From Wohlfahrtiimonas sp. G9077 (GTDB lineage Bacteria; Pseudomonadota; Gammaproteobacteria; Cardiobacteriales; Wohlfahrtiimonadaceae), in assembly GCF_002252155.1 (NCBI RefSeq), contig NZ_NEFD01000006.1:62001-126000 (forward strand): a stretch of DNA of 64,000 bases, given 5' to 3'. Shown here piece after piece: positions 29,323 through 39,400 of this stretch (within the stretch, counting starts at the first letter, position 1; every line of letters starts with the position of its first letter). Both the position numbers and the translations under genes were made by a program. Below the pieces are notes generated by a model. That model was not told the DNA's origin and ran no database searches. It saw nothing but the letters and a program-made list of their open reading frames with translations.

Positions 29323-29625
29323 ATTTTCACCTATTTGAAATAATGTGATCGTAATAATTGTTGATTTTGATTATTACAAAATTGATCTGCTGAGCAGAAA
29401 AATTGCTTCAATGATAACACGATTATTTGGAATGTTTGACGCATCAAACATGTGTTTAACGCAAAAGGGTTAATCACTCCAAACAGTTACCGTAAAAATG
29501 GTGTGTAAAAAACGTCATTTTTTAAATTAGTAATAACCCCCATAATCTCCTTAAATTAAGCACGCAAGCCACTGCATCACGTGGCTTTGCGCGGTTTAAT
29601 CGGTTTGTTTTAGAAAACACGCGTC
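29323..29625. promoter_or_regulatory. 303-base region upstream of aceE with two palindromes
   Basis: No gene is visible. A perfect inverted repeat ATGTTTGA-N4-TCAAACAT lies at 29432-29451, overlapped by AAACATGTGTTT (29447-29458). A second pair, GTAATAAT and ATTATTAC (29351-29358 with 29370-29377), is close to the aceE start. Near the far end a GC-rich hairpin (about 29559-29587) follows the carboxypeptidase gene but lacks a T run. The first palindrome is the best operator candidate for the pdh operon. Confidence 0.45.
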
Positions 29626-30858
29626 TTATTTAGCAATCACAATACAGTCATTGCCACTTTGTTTTAACTGATGACAGGCTAAAGTTGCTTTTTCATAGCT
29701 AAAGCCTGACAAACGCGCGCGGTATAAGTTGTCGATTAAGACGACATCAATTTTGCCTTGTTGTAATTTACGATGTGCCATGCGCGCTCTGTCTTGTGCA
29801 GATTTGCGACTTTTATAGGCGCCCACTTGTATTGCCGCGGCTTTTTTAGAATTCGTTGTGCTGGCAATGGTTTTATGATTAGAAATAAGTTTAATGGTTG
29901 GAATGGTTTGAGGCGCGTCATTTGAGACGATGTTGACTTTATTTTTGTGATTAGTGGCAACAATTTGCTTAGGTTTGGGGTTTTTTTGAGGATCATAACC
30001 CACAAGAAGATCTTCTGTGATGATTGGAGAGATTGAAGGATTGCGATGGTTGCGCTGCAATGCTTCAAAGGATTGCTCCATGATATCCACCATAATATTA
30101 TCGCGTGATTGCGTGTTGCGACCGCCAATCACGACGCCAAACAAACGGGTGTTTCCGCGCTGAGCGCTGGTGACTAAGTTGGAGCCTGATTTACGGATAT
30201 AACCTGTTTTGATGCCATCGGCACCTGCAAGCATGCTGTTGACTCGGTTATGACCTTTGATCAATCTGCCATCGAAGTAAAAACTCTCCGTTTGAAACAG
30301 TGGATAATATTTGGGGAAATGGTTGTAAATGGCGACGCCAAGGGTTGCCATGTCACGTGCGGTTGTGTATTGATTGTCATTGGGTAAACCATTTGGGTTC
30401 ACAAAATGGGTGTTGGTCATGCCTAAACGCTTAGCGGTTTTATTCATGCGTTCGACAAATTTAGCTTCCGTTCCGCCGATGAATTCAGCAACGGCAATGG
30501 ACACATCATTTGCCGATTGCACAATCAATGCCTTTACAGCGGTTTCCACGGTAATGGATGTGCCAGCTTTTGGGCGAAGGCAGGAACATTCGGCCTTGAC
30601 GGCGCGTGCTGAAATGGGCAAACGCTGATTCATCTTGATTTTCCCTCTTGAGAGATCTTCAAAGAGAATGTAGAGCGTCATGATTTTGGTCAATGAGGCA
30701 GGGTAACGACGCTCTGTGGCATTGTGCTCATAGATGACTTTGCCGGTTTTTGGCTCAATCACCAATGCGGAAAAGCCTGTGTATGCAAAGGCCATGCCAC
30801 CGATGCTTGTGAGGATCGATAGCATTACCAACATCATAATTTTTTGTATCATAGTCAT
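29626..30858 (-). CDS. D-alanyl-D-alanine carboxypeptidase (PBP5/6 class) with C-terminal SPOR domain
   Basis: 410 residues. After a signal peptide comes an S11 peptidase domain with all three penicillin-binding motifs: SLTK (nucleophile Ser), SAN and KTG in GIKTGY. Residues 335-410 form a SPOR domain (AAIQVGAYKSRKSAQDRARM ends with CIVIAK), which binds glycan strands stripped of peptide at the division septum. There is no PBP5_C domain or amphipathic membrane anchor. It trims pentapeptides in the periplasm, presumably at midcell. ATG overlaps the stop of the aminopeptidase gene (ATGA). Confidence 0.9.
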   Translation of the reverse strand: MTMIQKIMMLVMLSILTSIGGMAFAYTGFSALVIEPKTGKVIYEHNATERRYPASLTKIMTLYILFEDLSRGKIKMNQRLPISARAVKAECSCLRPKAGTSITVETAVKALIVQSANDVSIAVAEFIGGTEAKFVERMNKTAKRLGMTNTHFVNPNGLPNDNQYTTARDMATLGVAIYNHFPKYYPLFQTESFYFDGRLIKGHNRVNSMLAGADGIKTGYIRKSGSNLVTSAQRGNTRLFGVVIGGRNTQSRDNIMVDIMEQSFEALQRNHRNPSISPIITEDLLVGYDPQKNPKPKQIVATNHKNKVNIVSNDAPQTIPTIKLISNHKTIASTTNSKKAAAIQVGAYKSRKSAQDRARMAHRKLQQGKIDVVLIDNLYRARLSGFSYEKATLACHQLKQSGNDCIVIAK

Positions 30859-32231
30859 ACATTCATTCCAAAGTGATGCGCTAACCCATAGTAGGTTGCG
30901 CGCAGTCCCATAGCTTCACCGCCCATCGGGCGACCTTTGCGATTACGAACATTCCATGCCATTACATCAATGTGAGCAAACGGCACATTATCACTCAAAA
31001 AGTGCGTTAAGAAAAGAGCCGCCGTAATTGAACCGCCATAGGGCTGTGTTGAGGCGTTTAAAATGTCGGCACATTTTGACTCAATCCATTCATTGTAGGG
31101 CGCATGCAATGGCATTCGCCATAAGGCATCGTCTTGCATTTGACCGTGGGTTAAAATGTCATCGGCTAAATCATCATCGGTGGCAAATAGGGCGGGCACT
31201 TCAGGGCCTAAAGCCACGCGAGCAGCACCGGTTAATGTGGCGAAGTTCACAATTGCATCGGTGGGCACTTCGCTGGCATAACTGATGGCATCGGCCAAAA
31301 TGAGGCGGCCTTCAGCATCTGTATTATCAATTTCAACGGTCAAACCATTGCGCGCTTTGACAACATCGCCCGGACGCATTGCGGTGCTTGAAACCGAGTT
31401 TTCCACAATTGGTAACAACACGCGTAAATGAATGGACCATTTGGATTTGACGATCCATTGGGCCAATGCAATTGCATGAGCAGCGCCGCCCATGTCTTTT
31501 TTCATCAAGCGCATGCCGCTGGCAGGTTTTAAATCCAATCCGCCGCTGTCAAAAGTGACGCCTTTACCAATGAGCGTTAGGCTTTTGTGCATCGGATCGC
31601 CATAAGTGATCTCCACCAAGCGCGGCGCAGAATCACTGCCATTGCCCACATGGTGAATCAATGGGAAATTTTCTGTCAATAAATCATCGCCTTTGATCAC
31701 TTTAACGGTGACCGGTTGATTGTCAAAGAGCGTTTGAATGTATTGGGTTAAGCCTTCAGGATTCAAATGATTTGGCGGGCGATTGATCAAGGTTCGCGTG
31801 ATGTAATGGGCTTCAATCTCATTGAGCAGCTGTTGACGATCAAGCGCTTTAGGAAAGAGGATCTGTACATTTGGCGCTGTGGAGGCTTTAAATTCACTGT
31901 ATTGATACGCACCGAGTGCAAAGCCCAAAAGCAATTGATAGAGGGCATCTTCTGACAAATCATCATTGGCGATGTAATAGATGCCTTGCGGTGCGGATGT
32001 GTAAAAATGACCAAGGGAGAACATCTGTTCATGTGGATCAAAACGCACAAGCACTTTGCTAAGGGCGCCGGTTTCATCGGGAATGGGCAGCACATCTGGT
32101 GCGCGGCCAGCCGATTGATGCACCCAATTTTGCTCAAAAGGCGTTAAATCGAGATCGGAAAACTGATGATACAGATGAATCGGCACAGTTTTCACAGAAG
32201 CCGGGGCGTTGATCAGTAGTTCATGAATCAT
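30855..32231 (-). CDS. M17 leucyl aminopeptidase family protein
   Basis: 458 residues. All metal ligands and the signature of M17 peptidases are present: LIGKGVTFDSGGLDLK, MKKDMGGAAHA and NTDAEGRLILADA. The N-terminal 165 residues are a shorter, divergent domain compared with PepA, so the protein is nearer the PepB-like or generic M17 group. Such enzymes are cytosolic hexamers with two Mn or Zn ions that remove N-terminal residues from peptides. It sits between ftsK (21-base gap) and the DD-carboxypeptidase (four-base overlap). Confidence 0.88.
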   Translation of the reverse strand: MIHELLINAPASVKTVPIHLYHQFSDLDLTPFEQNWVHQSAGRAPDVLPIPDETGALSKVLVRFDPHEQMFSLGHFYTSAPQGIYYIANDDLSEDALYQLLLGFALGAYQYSEFKASTAPNVQILFPKALDRQQLLNEIEAHYITRTLINRPPNHLNPEGLTQYIQTLFDNQPVTVKVIKGDDLLTENFPLIHHVGNGSDSAPRLVEITYGDPMHKSLTLIGKGVTFDSGGLDLKPASGMRLMKKDMGGAAHAIALAQWIVKSKWSIHLRVLLPIVENSVSSTAMRPGDVVKARNGLTVEIDNTDAEGRLILADAISYASEVPTDAIVNFATLTGAARVALGPEVPALFATDDDLADDILTHGQMQDDALWRMPLHAPYNEWIESKCADILNASTQPYGGSITAALFLTHFLSDNVPFAHIDVMAWNVRNRKGRPMGGEAMGLRATYYGLAHHFGMNV

Positions 32232-32252
32232 ATGTTGTTCTCCTTTGAATCA

Positions 32253-35200
32253 TTAATAATCGTCTTTGTCAGCCGCGAGGATCACCTCTCGGTTACCATT
32301 GGCTTGTGGCGGAGTGACGATGCGTAACTCTTCCATCTCTTCCATTAGGCGCGCAGCCCTTTGATAACCCACACGCAATTTGCGTTGAATGTAGGAGATG
32401 CTTGCGCGTCTAGATTCTACGACAATTTTCACCGCTTCATCAAATAATGGATCTTGTTCTTCAGCCGGTGTTGCGGCAACGCCGGCAGCTTCTGGCGTTA
32501 AGCCGGGAATCGCTTCGGTGGGCTCATGTAAAATGTCTTCCACATAATCGGGCTCACCGGTGAGTTTTAAAAATTCCACCACTTTATTGACTTCAGCATC
32601 TTCAACAAATGCACCATGCACGCGGATTGGCAAGCCATTGCCAGGTGGCATATAGAGCATGTCGCCATGGCCTAAGAGGGTTTCCGCCCCTTGTTGATCA
32701 ATGATGGTGCGTGAGTCAATTTTACTCGATACCTGAAAAGCAATGCGCGTTGGAATGTTGGCTTTAATGAGGCCAGTGATGACATCAACCGATGGGCGCT
32801 GTGTGGCTAGAATCAAGTGAATGCCTGAAGCACGTGCTTTTTGGGCAAGGCGCGCGATGAGCTCTTCACATTTTTTACCCACAAGCATCATCATGTCGGC
32901 AAACTCATCGATGACGACAACAATGAACGGCAATTTCTCCAATAAAGGCGGGCGCTCTGTGTCAGAGACATGGGCGCTTCTGCGCCACAATGGATCAATG
33001 ATGGGCTCGCCTGCGGCCATTGCTTCGGCAATTTTTTGGTTAAAACCAGCGATGTTGCGCACTTTTAATTGACTCATCAGTTGATAACGGCGCTCCATCT
33101 CAGCCACGCACCAACGCAGGGCATTGGCAGATTCTTTCATGTCTGTGACCACAGGCGTCAATAAGTGCGGGATGTCATTATAAACAGAGAGCTCGAGCAT
33201 TTTCGGGTCAATTAAAATGAGGCGTAAATCCTCTGGCAATGCTTTAAAGAGCATGCTCAACAGCATGGTATTGACACCGACAGATTTACCAGAGCCGGTT
33301 GTCCCTGCCACTAAAACATGCGGCATTTTGCCAAGGTTCGCGGTGACGGTGTTGCCAGAGATGTCTTTACCAAGAATCAAGGTCAATGGATGCGCTTCGT
33401 CTTGGTATTCTTGAGACTCTAAGCCAGATTTAAAGTAAACGATTTCGCGCTTACGGTTCGGAATTTCAAGCCCCACATAGCTGGTGCCGGGAATGATCTC
33501 CACCACACGCACGCTGGTGACGGATAATCCACGGGCAATGTCTTTCTCTAAATTATTGATTTGAGAGACTTTAACGCCGGGCGCCAACTCTAATGAGAAG
33601 CGCGTAATGACGGGGCCCGGTTCAATGTTTGCCACGGCAACTTTAATGGAGAAATGGCTGAGTTGCTCTTCAATCAATAGGGCAAGGTAATCGAGCTCTT
33701 CATCATTGTATTGATCCACCACGGTGGGGGGATCGGCTAGGAGGTCTAAGCTTGGCAATTGTCCGGCCATCGGGAAATGTTTTAAGAGTTCTGCACGGCG
33801 ATTCGGATCTTCTTCTGGCACGGCCACTTTTGGCATGATGATGTTGGGCGTTGGCACAATGAGATCATCCGGCGGGAGAATCTCAGGGGCATTGTCCTCA
33901 AAATCATCATACGACGAGATGATCGGTTCTACAGGCAAGGTTGGCTCTGTGGGTAAAGAGGGCGCAATGTCAACAGGCGCTTCAGGCATTTCCGGGATGA
34001 CCACAGGATCTGGCGTGGGTTCTGGCATCCATTGCCAAGTGGGTGCCTGAGCTTTGGGCATGACTGTGGGCTCATATTGGTAATGAAGTACTTCTGTTGG
34101 CGCTTCAATGATGGGCTCAATCGGTGCAGCCATCACAGGCGCTTCGATGGTAGGCTCATCTTGAATGGGGGCTTCAATCTCAGGGAGAATGGGTTCACTT
34201 AAAATTTCAACTTTAGGCAGATTGGTAAATGGATCTTCTTCCGTTTCTTCTTTTTGCTCTTTTACCGACTCAATGACATCGCTGATGGCTTCTGTTGCTG
34301 TGGTGATTGTATCTGAAAGCGCCTCAGGCAATGCATCAATGGAATATTTGGGTGCATTGTATTTTTCTAAGGTTTCAATCAAGGCATCATAATCCTCAGC
34401 ATCATCCTTTTTAGGTGCAGCATCACTGCCTGCTGTGATCGGTTCACTGTGAAAGAGTGAGTTGACGGCAGTATTTGCACTTTCTGTCACGGCAGAAAGT
34501 GGCGCTTTCACCGCATTGATGATGGGGTTAATAATGTTGGCTGCTTGAGGTTGTGAAGTCAATGCTGCATCCTCATTCACCCAATCTTTGAGTTTTGCAA
34601 TGCTATCATCGATGGGATTGTCTGCATCATCGTCAGGCAACATTTTTGTGGATGGTTTTCTAAAAATGGTGGGTATTTTGGGCTGGCCATTTTTATCAAA
34701 TTTGGGTTCAAATTTTGGCGTCAGCATTTTGCCATTTTGTCCACGAAGGGGCGCATGTGGCTCAGAGGGTGCTTCAAATGCTGGCTCAATGCGAGATTCT
34801 AATGGCGCAGCTTTGGGCGCAATGTCAATTGGTGTGGTTTTTGGCGGCGTGAACGCAGCAATGTCAGCAATCGGCGCAAGCTGCAAAGAGGGTTCAATTT
34901 TTTCATCACTTTTGGGTGCTTTTTTAGCTTTGGGTTCAAACGTGGGTTCGATGTGCCCATTGCCATCGAGTGCCTCAATGAGATCGGGCTGCTCGTTAAA
35001 ATAGTATTCATCCGCCGCGGAATCAATGTTTGGGGCGCTTTTGGGAGCAAATAATGTGGTGCGCAGGGTAGAAAACTTATCCTTGATCATGGATAAAGCG
35101 TTTGGACGAGGATCTTTGTGACGCGGATCGGGCTCCATCAAATGTTCCACAGCAGCCAGTTCAGATTCTACTGCTTTTGGGGCAATTTGGTCCTCATCGC

Positions 35201-35861
35201 GATTGACGAAAAAACCGCGAGCACGTCCGATGGTTGAAAGAATCATGGCACCTAAGCCATCAATCCATAAAAGGGGGCCGGTTCCGGTGGCTAAACTACC
35301 TGTGACCACAAGCAAAGCAAGCAATACGCCTTTGCTGAGTGTGGTGCAAAGGGCAGAGCCCGCTTGAATGCCCGGTAACAAAGTTAAGCTACTGTTGAGA
35401 AGCGAGGCGAGTGTTTGTCCAATGATGCCGCCGCGCTTTAAAATGCTGGCATCCGGGTGGTAAAAGTTTAACAGCGTCGCTGCCACCATAAGAAAAATGG
35501 TGAAGCCCAATGCTTTAAAGAAAAAGTTTTCAATGTCGATGGCATGATCATTTTTGAGCACGGCAAAGTAAGCATAACCCACCATGGCAACGGGCAATAA
35601 CCAAGCTGCACGGCCAATGGCATTGAACATAATGTCCGAAAAATAGGCGCCACTTGTACCCAACCAGTTATTGACGTACAGATCCCCCATGGTTTTACTC
35701 CATGCGGCGTCATCGGAATGGTAGGAGGCTAAACTCAGGAACATCAACAGAGCAATAAAAATGATAACGCTCGAAATGACTAAGCGAATCATAGAGGTGA
35801 CTTTATGCGGCGCATCTTGCGTAATGTTTTCGATAGGCTGCCTGCGAATGGCTTGTTTCAA
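32253..35861 (-). CDS. ftsK: DNA translocase FtsK
   Basis: 1202 residues starting with TTG; the next ATG is 23 codons on and lacks a ribosome-binding site, whereas AGG is nine bases before the TTG. Residues 20-210 hold four to five membrane helices. A long linker rich in Pro, Ala and Glu runs to about residue 690. The motor has Walker A in [14 protein letters not shown] and Walker B in [13 protein letters not shown]. The C-terminal gamma domain ([24 protein letters not shown]) reads KOPS sequences and activates XerD at dif. It pumps chromosome termini through the septum. The following two genes may be cotranscribed. Confidence 0.97.
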   Translation of the reverse strand: MKQAIRRQPIENITQDAPHKVTSMIRLVISSVIIFIALLMFLSLASYHSDDAAWSKTMGDLYVNNWLGTSGAYFSDIMFNAIGRAAWLLPVAMVGYAYFAVLKNDHAIDIENFFFKALGFTIFLMVAATLLNFYHPDASILKRGGIIGQTLASLLNSSLTLLPGIQAGSALCTTLSKGVLLALLVVTGSLATGTGPLLWIDGLGAMILSTIGRARGFFVNRDEDQIAPKAVESELAAVEHLMEPDPRHKDPRPNALSMIKDKFSTLRTTLFAPKSAPNIDSAADEYYFNEQPDLIEALDGNGHIEPTFEPKAKKAPKSDEKIEPSLQLAPIADIAAFTPPKTTPIDIAPKAAPLESRIEPAFEAPSEPHAPLRGQNGKMLTPKFEPKFDKNGQPKIPTIFRKPSTKMLPDDDADNPIDDSIAKLKDWVNEDAALTSQPQAANIINPIINAVKAPLSAVTESANTAVNSLFHSEPITAGSDAAPKKDDAEDYDALIETLEKYNAPKYSIDALPEALSDTITTATEAISDVIESVKEQKEETEEDPFTNLPKVEILSEPILPEIEAPIQDEPTIEAPVMAAPIEPIIEAPTEVLHYQYEPTVMPKAQAPTWQWMPEPTPDPVVIPEMPEAPVDIAPSLPTEPTLPVEPIISSYDDFEDNAPEILPPDDLIVPTPNIIMPKVAVPEEDPNRRAELLKHFPMAGQLPSLDLLADPPTVVDQYNDEELDYLALLIEEQLSHFSIKVAVANIEPGPVITRFSLELAPGVKVSQINNLEKDIARGLSVTSVRVVEIIPGTSYVGLEIPNRKREIVYFKSGLESQEYQDEAHPLTLILGKDISGNTVTANLGKMPHVLVAGTTGSGKSVGVNTMLLSMLFKALPEDLRLILIDPKMLELSVYNDIPHLLTPVVTDMKESANALRWCVAEMERRYQLMSQLKVRNIAGFNQKIAEAMAAGEPIIDPLWRRSAHVSDTERPPLLEKLPFIVVVIDEFADMMMLVGKKCEELIARLAQKARASGIHLILATQRPSVDVITGLIKANIPTRIAFQVSSKIDSRTIIDQQGAETLLGHGDMLYMPPGNGLPIRVHGAFVEDAEVNKVVEFLKLTGEPDYVEDILHEPTEAIPGLTPEAAGVAATPAEEQDPLFDEAVKIVVESRRASISYIQRKLRVGYQRAARLMEEMEELRIVTPPQANGNREVILAADKDDY

Positions 35862-35923
35862 AATGTTATACCTAAAATCTGATCAACGAGGGAGATGATA
35901 TTATCACATAAACCGCAAAATCT

Positions 35924-35949
35924 AAAAAGCCCCACGGAAAGTGGGGCTT
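35924..35949 (-). terminator. Terminator after secDF
   Basis: On the minus strand AAGCCCCAC (35949-35941) pairs with GTGGGGCTT (35935-35927) around a five-base loop and runs into T. It separates secDF from ftsK. Confidence 0.9.
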
Positions 35950-35975
35950 GTAGAGAGTTGATTACCTTTGACTAT

Positions 35976-38819
35976 TTAGAAATAGGTCATGGATTCTTGC
36001 TCTGGTTGATCTTCTTTCTCTTTTTTAGGCGGTAAGAGATCTTCGCGTTTGAGGCCAAGCAACAGTGCGCATGAAGAGGCAATGAAAATTGAAGAATAAG
36101 TACCGACTAAAATACCAATCAACATGATGAAGGAGAAGGAGTGAATCGCTTCGCCGCCAAATAAGTACAATGATAAACACGCAAGCAATGTGGTCACCGA
36201 TGTCATGATGGTACGAGACAATGTTTGATTGATGGCTTGATCAATGATCTCTTTTGGCGTGCCGGTACGAGATGCGCGGAAGTTCTCACGGATGCGATCG
36301 AGCACAACCACCGTATCATTCACCGAGTAACCGATGACCGCTAAAATCGCGGCCAGTGAGGTCAGATCAAATTGCAGGTGTCCATACATGCCTAAAATGG
36401 CAAAGACCGCTAGGATAAATGCCGCATCATGTAAGGTGGACAAAATGGTACTGACGGCCAATTTCCACTCAAAGCGCATCCAGATGTAGGCAAGAATCAT
36501 CAAAATGGCAATCGCGGAGGCAAGAACACCGCCTGTGACCAATTCATCGCCCACTTTTGAGCCAATAAAGTCCACGCGTTTGATTTCCACATTGGGATCT
36601 AAAGTTTCTAACGCATTGAGAACATTGGTGGAAATTGAAGCCTCATTCATGCCTTCAATGATTGGCAAAGTGATGAGCACATTACGGCTTGAGCCAAAGT
36701 GTTGCACTTCTGCATCTTTAAGGCCCGCGTGTTCAATGGCGCTGCGCACATCATCTGTTTCGATGCTGTTTTGATACACCGCCTCCACTTCTGTGCCGCC
36801 TGTGAAGTCAAGGCCATATTTAAAGCCAAACACACCCACAGAACCAATGGCTGCCACAATGACAAACACACAGAAGATTACCCATGCTTTGGCGTACTTC
36901 ATAAAGTCATAGGTGGTGTCACCACTGAAAATATGGAGCAATTCTTTACCACCAATCGGAATGGATTTAAGACGACGGCCGCCCCAAATGGCATTCACAA
37001 TTGCACGGTTCATAAAGACAGCCGTAAAGACAGAAGTGATGATCCCGATGGTCAATGTCACCGCAAAGCCTTTGATGGCCCCTGAACCAATTAAGAAGAG
37101 CACCACAGCTGCAAACAAGCTTGTTAAGTTCGCATCCATAATGGTGGCAAATGCGCGGTTAAAACCATCGTTGATGGCATTTTGCGGGCTCACGCCTTTA
37201 CGTAAGAGCTCACGAATGCGCTCATTGATCAAGACGTTCGCATCCACACTCATCCCAAGTGAGAGCACGATCCCTGCGATCCCCGGCAATGTTAAAGTGG
37301 CTTGCAATAAAGATAAACAGGCAATGATGAGCACTAAGTTCGCAAACAATGCAATGTTGGCAATCAAACCAAAAGCACTGTAGCGAATGAGCATGAATGC
37401 CATCACAGCGATTAAGCCATAAAGGGCAGCATTCATCCCTTTTTGGATGTTGTCTTTACCGGCACTTGGGCCAATGGTGCGCTCTTCAATGATTTGGATC
37501 GGAGCTGCTAGTGCACCTGAACGCAATGTGATGGCCAATTTATTGGCTTCATCCAATGAATCTAAACCGGTGATGACAAAGTTTTTAAAGAGCTGCTGCT
37601 GAATGGTGGCTGCATTGGCCACTTCTTCGGTCACAATGTTGCGTTTAACCTCTTTACCATTTTCCATGACAGTTTCAGTTTTATGCTCAATGAACACCGT
37701 TGCCATGGGTTTGCCAACGTTGGCTTTTGTGGCCACAGAGAACTTATCCGCACCTTGTGAATCTAAAGTGATCGCCACTAAAGGACGGCGATTTTCTGGG
37801 TCAATTTGCGCCACAGCATTGACGATCGATTCACCCGTTAGCATCACTTGGCGCTTTAAGAGAATCGGTTGATCAGAGTCACGCCAATGATAGAGCTTTG
37901 TGCCAAGGGGCGCTTTTTTCAAGCCTTGTGCCACTTGTGGTGCTTCCATCGCACTGTTTTCATAAACGATGTGGAACTCTAATGTGGCGGTTGTGCCTAA
38001 AATTTCTTTGGCTTGTGCGGTGTCTTGCACGCCTGGCAATTGCACCACGATGCGTTCAGCACCTTGGCGTTGAATCACAGGTTCAGCGACGCCCAATTCA
38101 TTGACACGATTGCGCAATGTCACGATGTTTTGTGCCACCACATTGTTTTTGCGCTCTGTGATTTCAGCCGCAGAGAGTTTTGCGATCAATAGATTGCCAT
38201 TGACGCTCCAATTGAGCTGCATTAAGTTGGGTTTGTTGATGGTGATGGAGTTACGGGCATTGGCCGCTTCTGCATCATTTTTAAAGCGTACTTCAATGGT
38301 TTCGCCATTGACGGTGACAGATTGATACGGGGTTTTATGTTCGCTTAATGCCGCTTTGATTTCATCGGCATAGCTTTCAGTGAGCTGAGTGATGAGTGAC
38401 TGCATGTCGATTTCTAATAAGAAATGCACGCCACCACGTAAATCAAGCCCTAAATACATGGGACGAATGCCTAAGTTTTCTAACCATTGTGGCATATCAG
38501 GCGCTAAGTTTAAGGCCGTCATGTAGCCATTGCCAAGATCGCGCGCGATCAGATCCTTGGCTTTTAATTGTGTTTCGGTATCGTTGAAACGCACCAACAC
38601 TTGATCATCGAGGCGCTCAAGGCGTTTATAAGGCAAATTCTGTTCTTTGAGCAATCCCTCAAGATTATTGATGAGTTGATCATCCACTTGTGTTGTGCGT
38701 GTTGGGGAGATTTGAACAGAAGGATCCTCACCATATAAATTGGGCAGCGCTAATAATGTACAGATCGCTAACACCAAAATGATCAATAAATTTTTCCAGA
38801 GTGGATAACGATTTAGCAT
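35976..38819 (-). CDS. secDF: Fused protein translocase accessory subunit SecDF
   Basis: 947 residues from the ATG at 38819 (GAAGAAA just upstream); the frame extends 18 codons further but without a site. The SecD half covers about residues 1-620: first helix WKNLLIILVLAICTLLALPNL, YLGLDLRGGVHFLLEID, large periplasmic P1 domain, then helices with GMSVDANVLINERIRE. The SecF half follows without a break (KYGLDFTGGTEVE, SVNDTVVVLDRIREN). SecDF uses proton flow to pull exported proteins out of SecYEG. Fusion is usual in Firmicutes and Bacteroidetes but uncommon in gammaproteobacteria, which normally have secD and secF. yajC lies just upstream, as expected. Confidence 0.93.
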   Translation of the reverse strand: MLNRYPLWKNLLIILVLAICTLLALPNLYGEDPSVQISPTRTTQVDDQLINNLEGLLKEQNLPYKRLERLDDQVLVRFNDTETQLKAKDLIARDLGNGYMTALNLAPDMPQWLENLGIRPMYLGLDLRGGVHFLLEIDMQSLITQLTESYADEIKAALSEHKTPYQSVTVNGETIEVRFKNDAEAANARNSITINKPNLMQLNWSVNGNLLIAKLSAAEITERKNNVVAQNIVTLRNRVNELGVAEPVIQRQGAERIVVQLPGVQDTAQAKEILGTTATLEFHIVYENSAMEAPQVAQGLKKAPLGTKLYHWRDSDQPILLKRQVMLTGESIVNAVAQIDPENRRPLVAITLDSQGADKFSVATKANVGKPMATVFIEHKTETVMENGKEVKRNIVTEEVANAATIQQQLFKNFVITGLDSLDEANKLAITLRSGALAAPIQIIEERTIGPSAGKDNIQKGMNAALYGLIAVMAFMLIRYSAFGLIANIALFANLVLIIACLSLLQATLTLPGIAGIVLSLGMSVDANVLINERIRELLRKGVSPQNAINDGFNRAFATIMDANLTSLFAAVVLFLIGSGAIKGFAVTLTIGIITSVFTAVFMNRAIVNAIWGGRRLKSIPIGGKELLHIFSGDTTYDFMKYAKAWVIFCVFVIVAAIGSVGVFGFKYGLDFTGGTEVEAVYQNSIETDDVRSAIEHAGLKDAEVQHFGSSRNVLITLPIIEGMNEASISTNVLNALETLDPNVEIKRVDFIGSKVGDELVTGGVLASAIAILMILAYIWMRFEWKLAVSTILSTLHDAAFILAVFAILGMYGHLQFDLTSLAAILAVIGYSVNDTVVVLDRIRENFRASRTGTPKEIIDQAINQTLSRTIMTSVTTLLACLSLYLFGGEAIHSFSFIMLIGILVGTYSSIFIASSCALLLGLKREDLLPPKKEKEDQPEQESMTYF

Positions 38820-38900
38820 AATGATTTCTTCGTTGTTGATGAAAAGCGAAAAGGCAAGTGAATCACTTGCCATCGATTTCGTTACATAAAGTGTGCGGGA

Positions 38901-39317
38901 TTAACCTTCAGTTTTGACAACGTCGTCTTTTTTGTCGTCTTTCTTACCCTTTTTGTCGCCGCCGTCTTGGATGGTGCCTTTAGGAACCATGTTCACGATG
39001 GCTGCGCGTTGGAATTTGATCACAACATTTGGGGCGATTTCAACGTGTACATAGTTGTCTTCTAATTTTGCCACTTTGCCCACAATGCCTGCTGTTGAGA
39101 TAACTTCTGTGCCAACTTTCAATGCGGCCATCAATTGTTGGTGCTCTTTTTGACGTTTCTTTTGTGGACGAATGATCATGAAATACATCATTGCACCCAT
39201 AATGGCAATCAAGATAAATGTACTTGTCATGTCGCCGCCTGCTGCAGGTTGAGCCTGTGCATTTGCAACAGATAAAGAAGTGATTGTTGCCAAGGATAAA
39301 AGTAATGTTCTTAACAT
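38901..39317 (-). CDS. yajC: Sec translocon accessory subunit YajC
   Basis: 138 residues from the ATG at 39317, six bases after GGAG; a TTG four codons earlier overlaps that site. It has an N-terminal hydrophobic segment that resembles a signal peptide, a second helix (FILIAIMGAMMYFMIIRPQ) followed by KKRQKEHQQLM and the small beta domain VGTEVISTAGIVGKVAKL, all typical of YajC. The tail is unusually charged (repeats of Lys and Asp). It is encoded 81 bases before secDF, with which it forms an inner-membrane complex. Confidence 0.95.
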   Translation of the reverse strand: MLRTLLLSLATITSLSVANAQAQPAAGGDMTSTFILIAIMGAMMYFMIIRPQKKRQKEHQQLMAALKVGTEVISTAGIVGKVAKLEDNYVHVEIAPNVVIKFQRAAIVNMVPKGTIQDGGDKKGKKDDKKDDVVKTEG

Positions 39318-39400
39318 TTGTAACTCCAAAATAAAAAGATGTTATCTCATAATGCGACTGAATTTTCAAAATTCAATCGCACTGAAGCACTAATTTTGCA

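Noticed and set aside
29559-29587. GC-rich hairpin after the DD-carboxypeptidase gene as a terminator
   Set aside because: The stem has a bulge and no T run follows, so it was not called as a terminator.
34000-35100. Long plus-strand frames opposite ftsK
   Set aside because: They are shadows of the Pro/Ala/Glu-rich FtsK linker; composition bias keeps the other strand open.
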